Positions 51,011 to 64,000 of a DNA stretch of 64,000 nucleotides are shown here, in pieces (within the stretch, counting starts at the first letter, position 1; the number at the start of each line of letters is the position of its first letter). This DNA comes from Hemicordylus capensis (taxonomy: Eukaryota > Chordata > Lepidosauria > Squamata > Cordylidae). A model generated the notes under the pieces. That model did not search any database. It was not told the origin of the DNA and saw nothing but the letters and a program-made list of their open reading frames with translations. The DNA lies in NCBI RefSeq assembly GCF_027244095.1, contig NC_069660.1:56435834-56499833 (forward strand), read 5' to 3'. A program made the translations under genes and the position numbers.

Positions 51011-51865
51011 TGCCCATAAAAAAACATTGTAATCAGAGGTCAGTGGCTTACATACAGTACAGCACCTCACTGGTCCAGAAGTTCACACTGGTTCTATTGC
51101 TACTAACAATTGTGCCATCACTGTAACTACAAGCTTCCCATAATGGAGACTTGTAACTACAGCAATGACACAATAGTTAGTAGCAACAGAGCCTCTGTGA
51201 GCTCATTAGAAGTATGGGTGTGGTTTGGAGAAGCACAGAACAAGTGTGCATGCCCTGCTGTATGCTAGCCAGTATTAGTTTGGAAGCGCGTTTTTGTAGT
51301 CTGTGTGCCTGCAGACATATTATAGAAAGTGAAAACACAGTTGGATGCAGTGGTGCACCTAGGTAACTGGAGCCTGGACTTAAAGGCTTTTGGAGGCCCC
51401 ACCCCAGCTGGTACCCCTCCCTGCCGCCAAGTTAAGCATCATCACCTAAAGGCCTTTGGAGGCACACCCCCTGCGGCAAATTAAGCATCATCCCCCTGCG
51501 CGCACGCACACACTCTATTTTTAACCCGTCAGTTCCTGAGGGCAATAATATAAAACAAATATATTTATGGAAATATGCATTAGCAGAAACATTTCAACAT
51601 GCAACATAAATATAAAATGTAAAATAATAATATTCCCATCCCACATTGCTTTCCCCACTCCCCCCTGTCTCTAAAGTATCCAGTATTTATGCAACTGAAT
51701 CTTCAAGACCATAAAGATGTACAAGACTCTTTATGCAGCTACACCATGCTTCTGCTTTAACAAGCCACAGGGCTCTTTGTTTTTGTAACCCTCTGCTCTG
51801 ATTCTCACCCTCTCCCACCCTGTGCTGCTCTTGTGCTTTAGATGTCAGCCAGCCCTCAGCACCAG

Positions 51866-51960
51866 TGTGCCCTCCAATTTCTTTCATCCAGGTGCAGAAT
51901 GAGTTTAGTTCTGGGCAGCAGTATCAAGACGATTTGTGCACATGTTGTGTGGCACTTTAG
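51866..51960 (+). mobile_element. Fragment of the 40534-type hAT MITE
   Basis: Contains gtgccctccaatttctttca, gagtttagttctgggcagca and gtatcaagac, as in the complete copy at 40534-40738. Confidence 0.55.
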
Positions 51961-52298
51961 ATACAAGCGCCTACACACACAGAGAGAGAGAAAAATGGTA
52001 TTTTACAGTTTTTTTCCTTTCTTCCACTTCACATTTGCCAGTATATCTCAACCAACTGATGGGGAACAGATGCAGTCTTTACCACAAAATCTCTTCAGTT
52101 CATCCCACTGAACAGAGGTTTACTATGGAGTAAGTGTATGTAAGTTTCCATAAGAGCCATTTTTGTGCGGGGTTGTTCTTTAGTTTCTGCAAGCCAGCCT
52201 TAATAATGTTTTGCCACTCCACTACTTGTTTCCTAGCTAAAATGAGGAGTTCAGTCTCCTTGGTCTCCTGCAATCAGTACGCCACACAGTTTAAAGCC

Positions 52299-52590
52299 AG
52301 AGCGGTTTACTGGTTAGAGTAGGTTGTAGATTCTTTTCAATCTCATTGTTCTGCACAGGACAATGACAAAGATTTATCTATCTATCTATCTATCTACTGG
52401 ATGAGAAATGGGGAGACTTGAGTTCAAATCCTTGCCATACTCAGGTATTCCTAGGTATTCTAGGTAATCCCTCTCATCCTAACCTACCTCACAGGATTGT
52501 AGTAAATTTGAAAGCAGGAAGAAAGAATCATACACACAGTACCCTGAGCCACTAAGGAAGGGCAGGATACAAGTGTCATGAAAAAAAACA
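52299..52590 (+). repeat. Degraded MIR-like SINE with (TATC)n insertion
   Basis: A-box side (agagcggtttactggttaga) and B-box side (ggagacttgagttcaaatcc) are separated by about 80 bp that include (TATC)n at 52373-52397. The tail ggaagggcaggatacaagtg follows. Confidence 0.6.
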
Positions 52591-52840
52591 AACCATGCCT
52601 ACATGTGCAAACAACATATTCATATTTATGTTGACCTTTAGCCACATGACTCCAATAAATTCATCCCATTGAATGCCATTTATGCCCAACAGAAAGAAGT
52701 CACCTGCTAGCAATCAGTTTAGACAATATATATCCACTAATTTGACTTCAAACCAGACAACAGAAAGGCATACATGGAGTCATCCCAGTTTCTTAGGATT
52801 TAATAGTAAGTAAGCATCTAAAGGGCAGGGAAGCAGTGTT

Positions 52841-53008
52841 AAGAACATAAGAATAACCCTGCTAGATCAGGCCCAAGGCCCACCTAGTCTAGCATCCTGT
52901 TTCACACAGTGGCCCACTAGATGCTGCTGGAAGCCACAGGCAGGAGTTGAGGGCATGTCCTCTCTCCAGCTGTTACTCCCCTGCAACTGGTACTCAGAGG
53001 CATTCTTA
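52841..53008 (-). mobile_element. CR1 3' UTR fragment
   Basis: Matches the CR1 ends at 22652 and 24183 (caggcccaaggcccacctag, tgtttcacacagtggcccac, gcaactggtactcagagg). Cut at 53008 by the next MITE. Confidence 0.8.
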
Positions 53009-53214
53009 GAGTGTTCCCTCTAGGGCTTTTGCATGTGCGCATGCACACATGTTTTTTGATGTCTGCTCAGCTAATTTTAAATCCTGCCCAGGTTGAATCA
53101 AGAAGGTCCCACTCTGAATGCATGTGCTCGCACACTGCCTTGATATTGCCACCCAGAACAAAACTCATATCTGCACACAAATGAAAAATAAAAAACTTGA
53201 GGGAACATTGTAGG
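53009..53214. mobile_element. hAT-type MITE (40534 family) next to CR1
   Basis: Inverted ends (agtgttccctctagg and ttgagggaacattg) enclose the same interior as 40534-40738 in the other orientation. Confidence 0.65.
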
Positions 53215-53394
53215 AGAGAAAGGCAGCTTAAAATAAAAACCCATCAACTGATTTACAGTCTTATTTTGATGTAAGTCTTTAAAAAAATATCATTTATTCA
53301 GCAGCTTTAGCCCCTTATCGAATGGATTACTCAGCCTACACAATCACAGTGTTTAACATCCCCACTCCAATGAACTGCTTCCTGCCTCTGTAAT

Positions 53395-53495
53395 GTCCTC
53401 ATTTCCCTCCTTTCTTGTTATGTTTTAATGTTGTAAACCACCTAGAGACTTCAGTGGTGGGCAGTATACAAATATGATAAATAAATCAATAACAA
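53395..53495 (+). mobile_element. L2-like LINE 3' tail
   Basis: Reads tgtaaaccacctagagactt, gtgggcagtatacaaatatg and an ataaataaat tail. Confidence 0.65.
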
Positions 53496-53860
53496 GCAAT
53501 TTTAAAACCTGGCTGGATCCCTCTTAACTTGCTAGTTCCTTCTTCATCTTCCCCCTCCTCCATTCACCATTTCATTCTTTGCTTCCCCCAACCCCATCCC
53601 ATCCCCTTTACTACCCCTTTCTCATGATCTCCCCCTTTCTCCCACTGGTTTTCTCAATTCACACATTGCCTTTGTTCTCTCTACTGGCTTCATGCTTGCT
53701 TAAAAAAACCCCATTTGTTAACTTCATCCCTTTTGGTGAGAGCCAGCCAGCTGCACACCGCCAGGGCGGATAATCTGGGGGGCTGTTTGGAGGCACCCCT
53801 CTGGTGGAGGACCAGACTTTGGACCAGTATTCTGGTCTAAAGAGCACCACTGGTTGGATG

Positions 53861-54774
<914 letters not shown>

Positions 54775-54848
54775 TAAAAACAGTGCACCTATATGCAGTT
54801 GTTTTGCCCATTAAATGCCCCCTGGTTCATTGCTCAATCAGTGTATGA

Positions 54849-55175
<327 letters not shown>

Positions 55176-55438
55176 TAACTTTCCACTTGACTTGCATGTT
55201 GAACTCAGTAATTTTCTGCATGACGCCTGCAAATACTGAAAATTAGCACAGCAACACAACAGGAAAGAGGTGCAGAAAAATGGGTTGGACACACCCTAGA
55301 TCTGGCTGTGGATTATACTGCTGTCTTTAGCAAGTAGCTTTTGATAGACATTTAACCAATGAAACTGCTTTTTCATAGAAGGGATTTTAAAGCCTAATTT
55401 CTTATTTTGATGCTAATTATGCCAAATTAACTTTGTAG

Positions 55439-55459
55439 TTGTGGAAAATCAAACCATGA
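55439..55459 (+). CDS. PHTF1: PHTF1 exon 19, last six codons and stop
   Basis: Acceptor actttgtag, then LWKIKP and TGA at 55457-55459. Mammalian PHTF1 and PHTF2 end LWKIKS as I recall, so only the final residue differs. This exon is too short to be found by an ORF search. Confidence 0.95.
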   Translation: MWKIKP

Positions 55460-55730
55460 CTTGAATAAGAGACACGAAGCCCCCTATCCAGGGTACAAGA
55501 ATTATCGACACTGAGACAAGGAAGAAGTGTTACGTGAGACTTGTTATGGAAGTTGAAGGTGCTTGCCCAGTTGTGCCAGTCCTCACACCTACGTACATGC
55601 AGCATCTGTTCATTCACTTTTTCAAGACTCCAAATAAATGTTTTTATTCTAAGTGAGCCCATGGCTTGAAGATATGGTTATGTAAACCTTGGCAAGTGTT
55701 CTTATTAGAATAAAGTATTTTAATGGGACA
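55460..55730 (+). other. PHTF1: PHTF1 3' UTR (likely end)
   Basis: Two AATAAA signals, at 55633-55638 and 55709-55714, close a short untranslated region. A longer form reaching an AATAAA near 56,992 cannot be excluded. Confidence 0.6.
55633..55714 (+). terminator. PHTF1: PHTF1 polyadenylation signals (two AATAAA)
   Basis: AATAAA occurs at 55633-55638 and 55709-55714, 174-255 bases after the stop codon. Which one is used is unknown. Confidence 0.55.
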
Positions 55731-57390
55731 AAGCTGCAGCTCCCATGGAGCGCAGTAAAAACCACCCGTCACCTCAAAACCAAACATACTGTAATGTGAT
55801 ATTTGAAACTGTTTAAGCAAAATAATCGCAATAAGCCAGATTTTTTCCTGGCCTCAAAATGCTTGCAGTTATTTGTAACTGCAGTTGACGGAGAATTCGT
55901 TCATGCCATGAACATGTGGAGCAGTACAATCCAGCTAGAGATTTTTAATGAGTTACTTGGTCTTTGAACTTAACAGGTGCTTGTTTCTGGCAGAATCACC
56001 TCCTGTCAGTAGGTTGCGGTTGGCCTACCTATTTTAAAATTTTCAAAGTGCCTCTGATGAAAAGCATCTTTTGACACTACGCTTAGCAGTAGAAACCACT
56101 GTGGACTTTGCCTATTGATGCTAATTTAGGAGAGAAAGGAAGGAAATTCTATCCCCACAGATGAGTATAGCCTCTCCAGGCATTTGGCAGTACAGACTTC
56201 AGTTGCTTAGTAACACACAAACAGCACCAGAAGGTGGCTTACAGTAGGTCTGCTACACACACTAGGAGATATGATAGTTTTTATATAATTAGCATTCTCC
56301 AAATAACTCATTATGTGAGCTCAGACTGATCTGAACAAGCAAAGCAATATCACCATGAGAAAATACAGCAATGTTTATGTACTGTCACAAAGAGAGAACA
56401 GATGTTTTACACTACTTAAGAGGCAATTAGAAAGCCAGGTTTCTGCTGGGATAGATTATACCACCCACTGCTAGCATTTAGCCCCATGGAAGCTGAGTTG
56501 ACCCTGAAGATTTCCCATCCTATGGGATTGTTAATACAGCACTTTAAAGGCAACCCTTGCTGAACAGGGTAAATAGCTGCTTCATACACGACATTTTCCT
56601 ATAGGGTGTACTATGTACACCATGTATGGAAATGATACATTGTGCCATATGAATGCTTCCAAATGCATGTATATGCAGCAACACATTTACATTATGTTCC
56701 ACCCATGCAAGCATTCCACCTGCCCTAAATACACACAGGAAAAAATGTGAAGCGACTAAAACAAAGGGCTTGCCAAATGTTACTGACAAGCTAGTAGCTG
56801 TCACCTGTATGTATGCAATAGTCTAATTTCCTTGTGCACTTATGTCTTTATAATTTAAGGTAGAGGCATTCATAGAACATTCCAAGGAGCAAATATCACC
56901 TTATACAAAGCAATTATTTGTATAATTGTAAAATGTTGAAGGCACTTGTGTGATGATATTTAAAGTCATACTAAATATTAGTAATGTAAACAAATAAACA
57001 ACAAAAGCCAAGCTGGAGTGGACAGCTGATGTTTTGCTATGTTCTTTTCAAAACGACTAAACATGTTCACAGGTAAGTTGAGCTTTTGAGGGCGCATGGA
57101 TTGGATACACCTAGAAGGCATCTTCTTTGTATAGCAGGGTAGCCTGACAGTACCTTGTGTGGAAGAATTATGTGTGGAGGCGGGGGTGGGTCGGTGGGGC
57201 TAAAGCCAGATATGTTCTTGTCCAAGCAGAAGTATGGGAACTGTTACCGCATTTTTGAACCACTGTAGAACAGTGCTAGCTACTATCTTCCACCAGCTTA
57301 TGATTCTTTACAAACAACTTAAACTTCTAATGTACAGAACACAAAAAGGACCGAAGACTTCATTTACAGTACAGTAATCCACAGGCCATG
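55731..57390. other. Convergent intergenic gap, nothing recognised
   Basis: Unique-looking AT-rich sequence between the PHTF1 and MAGI3 3' ends. No repeat or RNA gene recognised. Confidence 0.5.
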
Positions 57391-60300
57391 AACTAGAGTC
57401 TCTTTAATGTTTCTATATAAAAAATAATGAGCGATTTACAGGTCTCTTTCTAGTCAGAACCTCAGAAGTATATATAAAGGTGCTGTACAATATATAAACA
57501 TTTACATCCAGTACAACCATAGGTTTCTCAGCATTCCAAGGCCACATTGCTAAGTCATTTTATGCAGTTTACAGAAAGTCTCTGGAGGGCTCACATCAAA
57601 CAAACAGAGGACAACAAATTAGGTCACACCATTCAGTGGTGGAGTAGCATCTGGATAATGGTTACTTGCTGAGTAGTGAGTAAAACAAAATGATTTATTT
57701 TCTAAGTCATCCTGATATTTCTGCAGTTTTCTTTCAACACAGCATTCCATGATTGAATGTAGATAATCTTACTGGAAGGAGGATTAATGACGTTTATCAA
57801 GGAATTAATCTACATAGCCTAACTCAAATATTAAATATTTTCACAATAATATTTGACAATATTTGCACATACGTCCTACAGCAACTTGAGTCTTTAATAT
57901 GAGAAGTGAAGATAAATGAGAAGTAAAGATAAATCAAATGTTACATTTCAAAAGGTAGCATTTGACTAGGAATATTCATTTTTTTAAAAACACCTGCTAG
58001 CTCCTGCCAAGAACCAATTTTGTCTTGCCTCCATGGCTTTACTCCAGATAAATGCTCAGTACATCTACTCCAAGTAAGAAGTTCCCAATTACACGCAGCT
58101 CTTAAAACTCAGGGGCTCTAAGAAGCAACATCCGACACTGCAGTAGGAGACGTTGCATACATATGCACAAGCCCATGTGCATCTATAAGGAGACCTGCAA
58201 GTTTACAGGCAATTTGCACAACTTTTTAAAAAGTCAAACAGGTGTTCCAATATGGCTTAAATGAGCATCACATGAGTATATGGTCCTGGCTATCAAATGT
58301 CAAATAGTTTTATGGAAGAGCAAGACTGCCTTTATTCTCCCCAGTATTATGCAATGAATGGGACTCCCTTTTCTATGCCCTAGCTAAAGCCTTGGTTGTA
58401 GCTGCCCTAATCCTTTCTGTGTTTCAATTTAAATATGCTTCCTGTCCTGATAGTTGGGGTCTGGAGAAGGTAGGGAGAAAAAGGCCAGTCCATATTGAGT
58501 GATGGGACTGCTGCCAAGCAGTTTTGCTAATGCTTTCTGGTCAAATTATACTAGCAAGATCAGCACAGGTGGAATAGCAACTGTCAAAATCCACAACAGC
58601 TCCAAGTTACCATGATAAGAGGTACATCTATTACCAAAGAATTCCTGAGTTCAGTCCTGAAATCATGCCCCAGGAAGGGTAATAGGAGCTTAATTTCCCT
58701 GCACGCACAGCCCATTCTTCACAAATCCACAGGACTGCTAGTGTTCTAGTCATCTGCCCAATGCACTCCAAGTATTTTGAACCAGAAGAGCTAGGGGGAA
58801 TCTCGGCAATAAAACAGCACTTCTGGAAGCAACATCTCATGCTCTAAGCTAGTTTCTAGTAACAAGTTCCAAATTAGCTTTTCCCCTGATAAGTCTGGGC
58901 AGCCTCATGCAAGAGAGAGAGTGTAAAATTCCAAGCAGATAGATAGGCTTTGCATATGAAGTTGCCTTCCACAGAGTCAGATCACTGGCCTGTCTAGCTC
59001 AGCACAGCCTACACTGTCTAACTGTAATGTATCTGTGGGGCAGGAGGGGCACACACTCTTCAAAGAAAAGTGCATTTTTGAAGTGTTGGGGCTACAGTGG
59101 AGGAAGAGCAGCCTTGCACTTTCTCCCCATTTTAAAGTGTTGTAAATAAATAGTAGATACAAACACAGTGGCAATGGGGAGAGGAAAGAAGAGCATTACT
59201 CAGGAACAGACTTCTTACAGGCAATATCAAAGAGGTGTTCTCAGTATATGCATGATTAGTTTGTGCTTTTCCCAGACTTGGAGCACTATAGAATTTGTAG
59301 AAGTAGTTAATCAGAAATTGTGGCAGGACATAAAAAATGAACAATTGCATCATAGGCAACGATTTCCCACCTACATGTTTCTGAGAAGCCATAAGCTGTG
59401 CTCAGCAAAAGACAGAACAGGCCCAAATGGTCAGAACAGAAGAAGCTTGAATAAAAGGAAAAGAGTAAGATTAATAACACAATTAGAATAGAATGTTATA
59501 AAACATTCTAAAACAGAAAAAGGAAAAATTCTGAAAAGAGATTAAAAATAATGCCAGTCTAGGGAGCTAGAAGAAGGCAGACCAATCACAATTAAAATTG
59601 CGAAGTGACAAATCTTAACCTATCTACACGTTTAGTGTAAATTTAAAAAGTTAATTTCTTACTGTTAAAAGGATCAAATTCTTAGTCTTTGCTTGAGGAG
59701 ACTCGATAAGTTTCAAACAGTTCTTATCTAACATAAAGGTAATGAAGTGATTTTTTAAAAAATCTTTTTGCTTTGCTAACCTGGACTGAAGATACTGAGG
59801 AACTCCAGCCATTCAGCTTCATTCAAAGACTACCTAATGCATTGCTGGGGTGGGTTAAAACTCAAAGGCTTTCATTTCTTAGAGCTTGCCATCTTTCTGC
59901 CCCCTCTTCCATTAATTATATGGTTGAGGTGCAAGTACTCCACTGTTAATATTCCTCCTCCTCATCATGTACTCAACAGGCTGAAACAAGAAAGACATAG
60001 TCCATGGATTGTTTAAAAGTTGGAGTTAATTTATGTACAAACATGGAAAGCAAACTATAAGAGGCTTCTATTAATAGGCACAAGCAACGAAGATTCTTAA
60101 CAAGTTGACTTTGGTGGTTTGGTTCTGGTTTACTCTGCTTGCTATGATTTAAGATATTGAATTTCCAGACAAGGCAGGATATTTTCAAGTGTTTAGCCAG
60201 CACTAAGCAAAAAATAACCAAACAACAGATGGAAGATTCTGACAAACAGCATGACAGCAAGCTATGTACTCTCTGCATATTTAATTGCTAATCTTAAAAG

Positions 60301-61101
60301 TGTTTGTTGCGCGCGGGGGGGGGGGGGGATAATTTAATGACAACCCCCAAACCCAGCTTCACTGAAATTAGTGGAATGCTCAGTTAGAAATAATTTCAAA
60401 GCAGCTACTTAACTTTCAGATTGAAGTTTGTACCATGTGTTACAAGTGACATCAACAATTCAAAGTTATTAAAAAGTAAAATGACAATACATATACACAA
60501 AGGGGCACTTTCCTGTTTAAAGTTATTTTGCTGGTATTGAAAAGGGGGGGGCTTTTTGGGGGGTGGTGGTGTTTGCTTCCTGATTCCATCAAGTTAAGAG
60601 AAACAGCCCACCCAACTTTTTGCTCAAGCAGTGAGAACTAGGTATCCCCTATGTAAACATGCAGCATGCCTGAGTAAACACTCCTCTTTAAACAAGATAT
60701 TTGCTTGTCTGTGGCAGTGAAAAACGCAGGAGAAGATTCAATAGGATACAGTAGATAACTTGGCACAAGAACGCATAGTGAGTCATGATTACACAGATAA
60801 TAGGCATTAAATAATTTTGTTCATTAACTCACAATACTATCAGAAAGCCTTAGCAGTGCAACATTAGGAACAGCAGGACACCACCTTCAAAAGAAACAAA
60901 AGGGCAGCAGCTTTTGAAGAGAGTTTTATATGCAATCCAAAAGGTCCTTCATGCAACCTAATTAACTTACGATCAAATCAAATGTACTTTCCATTCTGTC
61001 AATCACAGTGTCTGAAAAAATGAGTTTTGTGAAAAGAAAAACTGGTTAAATGACCTCATTAGAAACCTGATTAAAATATCTTCTAAAAAAATGTTTGTCA
61101 A
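57390..61101 (-). other. MAGI3: MAGI3 3' UTR (probable)
   Basis: Almost repeat-free sequence follows the MAGI3 stop on the - strand. Candidate signals are ATTAAA (complement of 57403-57408) and AATAAA (complements of TTTATT near 57,694 and 58,331). Extent is inferred; one small SINE remnant lies inside. Confidence 0.5.
58957..59027 (-). repeat. Sauria-type SINE tail remnant
   Basis: The antisense of ggcctgtctagctcagcaca and the neighbouring gttgccttccacagagtcag match the shared tail of the 5S and tRNA-Ala SINEs. Old and truncated. Confidence 0.6.
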
Positions 61102-62210
61102 TCAAACCCGTTTGTCAGTCACATCTGTTGCTTTTGTGACTCTACTTGCACTTGGTACCTTCCAAGGTCCAGGAGATATTGTTTTCTTCACTGGAGATCT
61201 GCTCTCAGATTTGGAAACTCCATCCTCTTTGGTTTTATCAGCTGGCTCCAAGTCATTATTTCTGAATTTGTTCAGGACAACAGGCTCTTCTGCTTCAAGT
61301 TCAGTGTTTTTATCCCCAGAAAACAGTAACTGATCAGGAAGACCTACCATTTTGAATTGGCTAGAGTTTTTCATTTTGTCATCTTCCAATGTTTTCTTCC
61401 TAAGTTGGTTAGTCTTAGGAAGTGGGAGAGACTGCTTCTCTGACTTGGTATGTGCTGTCTCCGAAGGGCACTTCTCATCCTTACCAGATATGTTCTGCGA
61501 TGTGTCTTCCTTCATGACTCCTAATTTTACTTTTTCACCTTTTTGCAGCACAGTTGTGTTTTTGTCACTAGAAGGTGTTCTGCCTTGAAATTCTGGCAAT
61601 CCTTGTTCAATGTTTAGTTTGTCTTTGCTTCTCTCTTTCTTTGGATGTTTCTGGGGACTGGCAGATCTGCCTCTCTTTTCCTGGGCAGTGGCCTTTCCAA
61701 AAACTGTATTCTCAGAGGTTCCTGGGTGCTTGCTTTCAAGCCTTCTGTGACTCTCTGGTTGGTCTAAGCAGCCCTTGTGCGTGTGTTTAGGTTCACTCTT
61801 TCTAGGGCTGCTGCAGGTTGTATGATGATGGGCTCTGGAAGTACTACTGTTCAGCTTTTTTGGACTAGCTGATCTGCCTCTGCTGATTGCATTGCCCACC
61901 ACTAACTGTGCATTACTATGCACCACCTTTTTACCTGGACTGGAAGGGTGGTCCTGTTTGTTCACATTCCTTTGTGCAGAAGTTGCATTCGTAATCTCCA
62001 AGTGGTTTTCCATTAAAGTGCTTTTCTTTTCAGGCACAGTGTTCTTCAGTTTTTCCAGTTTCTCAGACATCTGAACTTTCATTAAAGCTTCTTCTGATCC
62101 TTGCAAATGAGATGCTTCAGATGTGGAAGCAGAATGTGAGGATGAGGGAAGTGACGTCTGTTCAGTATGTGTTACACTTGAGGATGTCGGATTAAAACTA
62201 TCCAGATCAC
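61102..62210 (-). CDS. MAGI3: MAGI3 last coding exon (about 368 codons)
   Basis: On the - strand the exon follows the acceptor cttgttctggcacag, starts within a codon (phase 2 bases gt), and runs open to TGA (complement of 61102-61104). It encodes a Ser/Lys-rich hydrophilic tail with repeated RGRSASP motifs, ending SPGPWKVPSASRVTKATDVT and DKRV. This is the C-terminal region after the last PDZ domain of the membrane-associated guanylate kinase MAGI3, a junctional scaffold. Identity rests on this tail and on synteny beside PHTF1. The WW, GK and PDZ exons lie right of the window. Confidence 0.85.
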
Positions 62211-63600
62211 CTGTGCCAGAACAAGGAAAGATAGGCAGCTAAGTGATATAAAAAGCATTTATCATCATCAACACCTAAAGCCTTCCCAGTTTTAATAAGA
62301 AGTTATGAAGAAACACAACAAAAACTCATACTATAGGAAGCCAAAATGGATTTCTATATGGCATGAGGAAAATCTAGGTTACAGACTATAGGCCATTATT
62401 CCTTTGCTAGTAGCTATACCTTAAAAAGACTGTTCAAACCCCATACATGCAAACCCTTCTTGTTCCAAATACGTGCTTTCTGTGTGCCGTAAACTCTTCC
62501 CCCTCCACCATGATATTCTCAAAACTATATAAGTCCAACTTGTCTTCCAGCAAGTCCCAACCCCAACTCCTAACTCTTCTACATAACAATTAGAAGTATA
62601 GGAACGAAACCCCACCCCTCCCCCCTTTCAGTTGGACACCTTATTCTTATTACATCTCCTGGGCCCAAGCTGTCTTACCCACCCACCAGTCCAATTTCAG
62701 AACACTCCTCCCCCCCCAACCCCACTTCTCCAATTTGACCCAGAAAATTTTGCCCTAGGCCACTATTATCTAACTGAAGTAGGCAACTGGATTAAGGACA
62801 GCTGCCAAATCTGGTACAGTAGTTCCACCCGCCACCCTCTCTTGTATGGCAGATGGGGAGGGATAGGGCATGGCATGTATACTGCTATATAAGCTGGAGG
62901 AAACTTCAACCAAGGGCGCTCTAGTAAAATTGGTGCATAAAGTTTGCAGAACAGTCTGGAGAAGAGGGTAGCTACAATTACAAGATTTCCCTCTGATATG
63001 TGCTAGGGTAACACAGTTGGGAAAAACCATTGATTCGATGTTGTGCTAGGAGACCACTGTGTTGGTATAGGAAAGAGCTTCTAGGATCTGTAGTTCTTGG
63101 CTGAGGTGGTGAATGTGTTACTCTGGGCTCATAAAATGGATTCTTTTGCATCAGTTATAGGCTATACTATTGCAATTCATGCCAAAAGAAAACTGGAAAC
63201 AGGGAGAGTGGAAAACTATTATTTAAAGCAAATAAAAAGAGGTCAATCACAAGACATGCAGATTTACCAAGTCTTTAAGGAAAGACCAAGAAAAGCACTG
63301 AAAGCTTTAATGCTGCTCAGGTTTCACGTAGGAGCACAAACTGGAAGGAGCCAAACCTGAAGGAGGAAGAGAAAAAGCCCAGGACTATATACCAAATCAC
63401 AGCACACAGTCAGCAAAGGTTTCATCAGAAATGTACAATCCACAAGCAGAGTGCAAGAGCTGGCATAGTGAGAATATAAAGAATCCCTCTCTTAGTAGCT
63501 TAGCAAAAGTCTGATTGGCTGGGGGAGGCGAGTTGGCTATTACAGTTTCCAACTGCAGCATCCACCTGAGGTTTTAAGGAACTGCAAGCATACTTTAGGG
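62211..63600 (-). other. MAGI3 intron, nothing recognised
   Basis: No exon, RNA or repeat is recognised. A frame of 87 codons at 63097-63360 has no splice context or domain. Confidence 0.5.
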
Positions 63601-63601
63601 T

Positions 63602-64000
63602 AGTAGGGATATGCAAAACATTTCAACTTCAAAACATTTCAAGTGTCTCAAGCTCAAAACAAAACACCCTTTAAGTAAAGGGCCTGTTTTCAGCTAGGAA
63701 CAAAACATCCCCGTTTTGATTCAAAACATTTCAATCCTATGGGGTTTGGGGGAAAAGGTTAAAAATCACCTGCTTGCCTATTTCCTTTGTGGGATGGGTT
63801 GTAGATAGCACCCATCATGCCCTACCACACAACCCACTGTGGTGTCCCTAGGAGCTACCCATGGGGGGAAATTGAGTGTTTGGAGTTTCCTCATTGTTCC
63901 CTACGGCCAAAATACTTGAAATGTTTTTGAGTTTTGTTCCATTGAAACAACCAGGTCAACTCCTGTTTTGACAAACCTTTTCGGCCATCTGCACTTTGTT
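63602..64000. repeat. Unclassified repeat similar to 41396-41756 type (cut by window end)
   Basis: Starts tagtagggatatgcaaaaca and carries many aaaacatttc words and their complement-like gaaatgttttgag. The tagggNtgtgca start resembles the 41396 repeat. The right end is outside the window. Confidence 0.4.

Larger units (their letters stand above)
51348..53852. mobile_element. hAT-like element with perfect 8-bp target duplication, carrying later insertions
   Basis: Ends CAGTGGTGCACC and (inverted) GAGCACCACTG. GTTGGATG is present immediately outside both ends (51340-51347, 53853-53860). No transposase is recognised. The left end holds two tandem modules (ggcttttggaggc...aagttaagcatcatc). MITE, MIR-like SINE, CR1 and LINE-tail pieces lie inside. 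Confidence 0.72.

Noticed and set aside
61091-62074. Open frames on the + strand opposite MAGI3
   Set aside because: Shadows of the long MAGI3 exon; hydrophobic Ser/Phe/Leu-rich composition with no splice context.
63097-63360. 87-codon frame in the MAGI3 intron
   Set aside because: Opposite strand to MAGI3, no recognised domain, no promoter.

Overview
The window is nuclear DNA of a squamate reptile (lizard or snake). Three vertebrate genes can be read exon by exon, and the introns carry repeats typical of squamates: 5S-rRNA-derived SINEs with the Sauria-type tail, BovB-tailed Sauria SINEs, tRNA-Ala-headed SINEs, CR1-, L2-like and R4-type LINEs, hAT and Tigger-like elements, Helitrons and DIRS-type elements. 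There are no operons, CRISPR arrays or functional tRNA/rRNA genes. Layout: (1) 1-18,265, + strand: the last five coding exons of RSBN1 (306 codons in the window) and a long repeat-poor 3' UTR; the 5' part of the gene lies left of the window. (2) 18,266-20,400: short intergenic stretch with a MIR-like SINE split by a Helitron. (3) About 20,400-55,715, + strand: the whole of PHTF1, with a CpG-rich promoter, a noncoding first exon and 18 coding exons that join in frame to give 769 residues. (4) About 57,390-64,000, - strand: the last coding exon and probable 3' UTR of MAGI3, converging on PHTF1. The order RSBN1 > PHTF1 > < MAGI3 matches what I recall of human 1p13.2. The paralogous block (RSBN1L, PHTF2, MAGI2) was excluded from protein details. 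The genes do not form a pathway. RSBN1 belongs to a family of nuclear proteins linked to H4K20 demethylation, PHTF1 is a multi-pass ER membrane protein abundant in male germ cells, and MAGI3 is a PDZ/WW junction scaffold. Most of the window is intron. The largest insertion is a 5.3 kb DIRS-type element lying antisense in PHTF1 intron 15; a second, older DIRS-like remnant lies in intron 5. Points most worth a second look: the RSBN1 C-terminus stops about 35 codons before still-recognisable coding sequence ends; a near-perfect 400-bp palindrome built from two tRNA-Ala SINEs; an RFX X-box in the PHTF1 promoter; a uORF overlapping the PHTF1 start codon; a Helitron cleanly inserted in a SINE tail; a 2.5-kb hAT-like element with a perfect 8-bp target duplication; and a foldback element of unknown family. 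I found no evidence of a wholly new biological system here.
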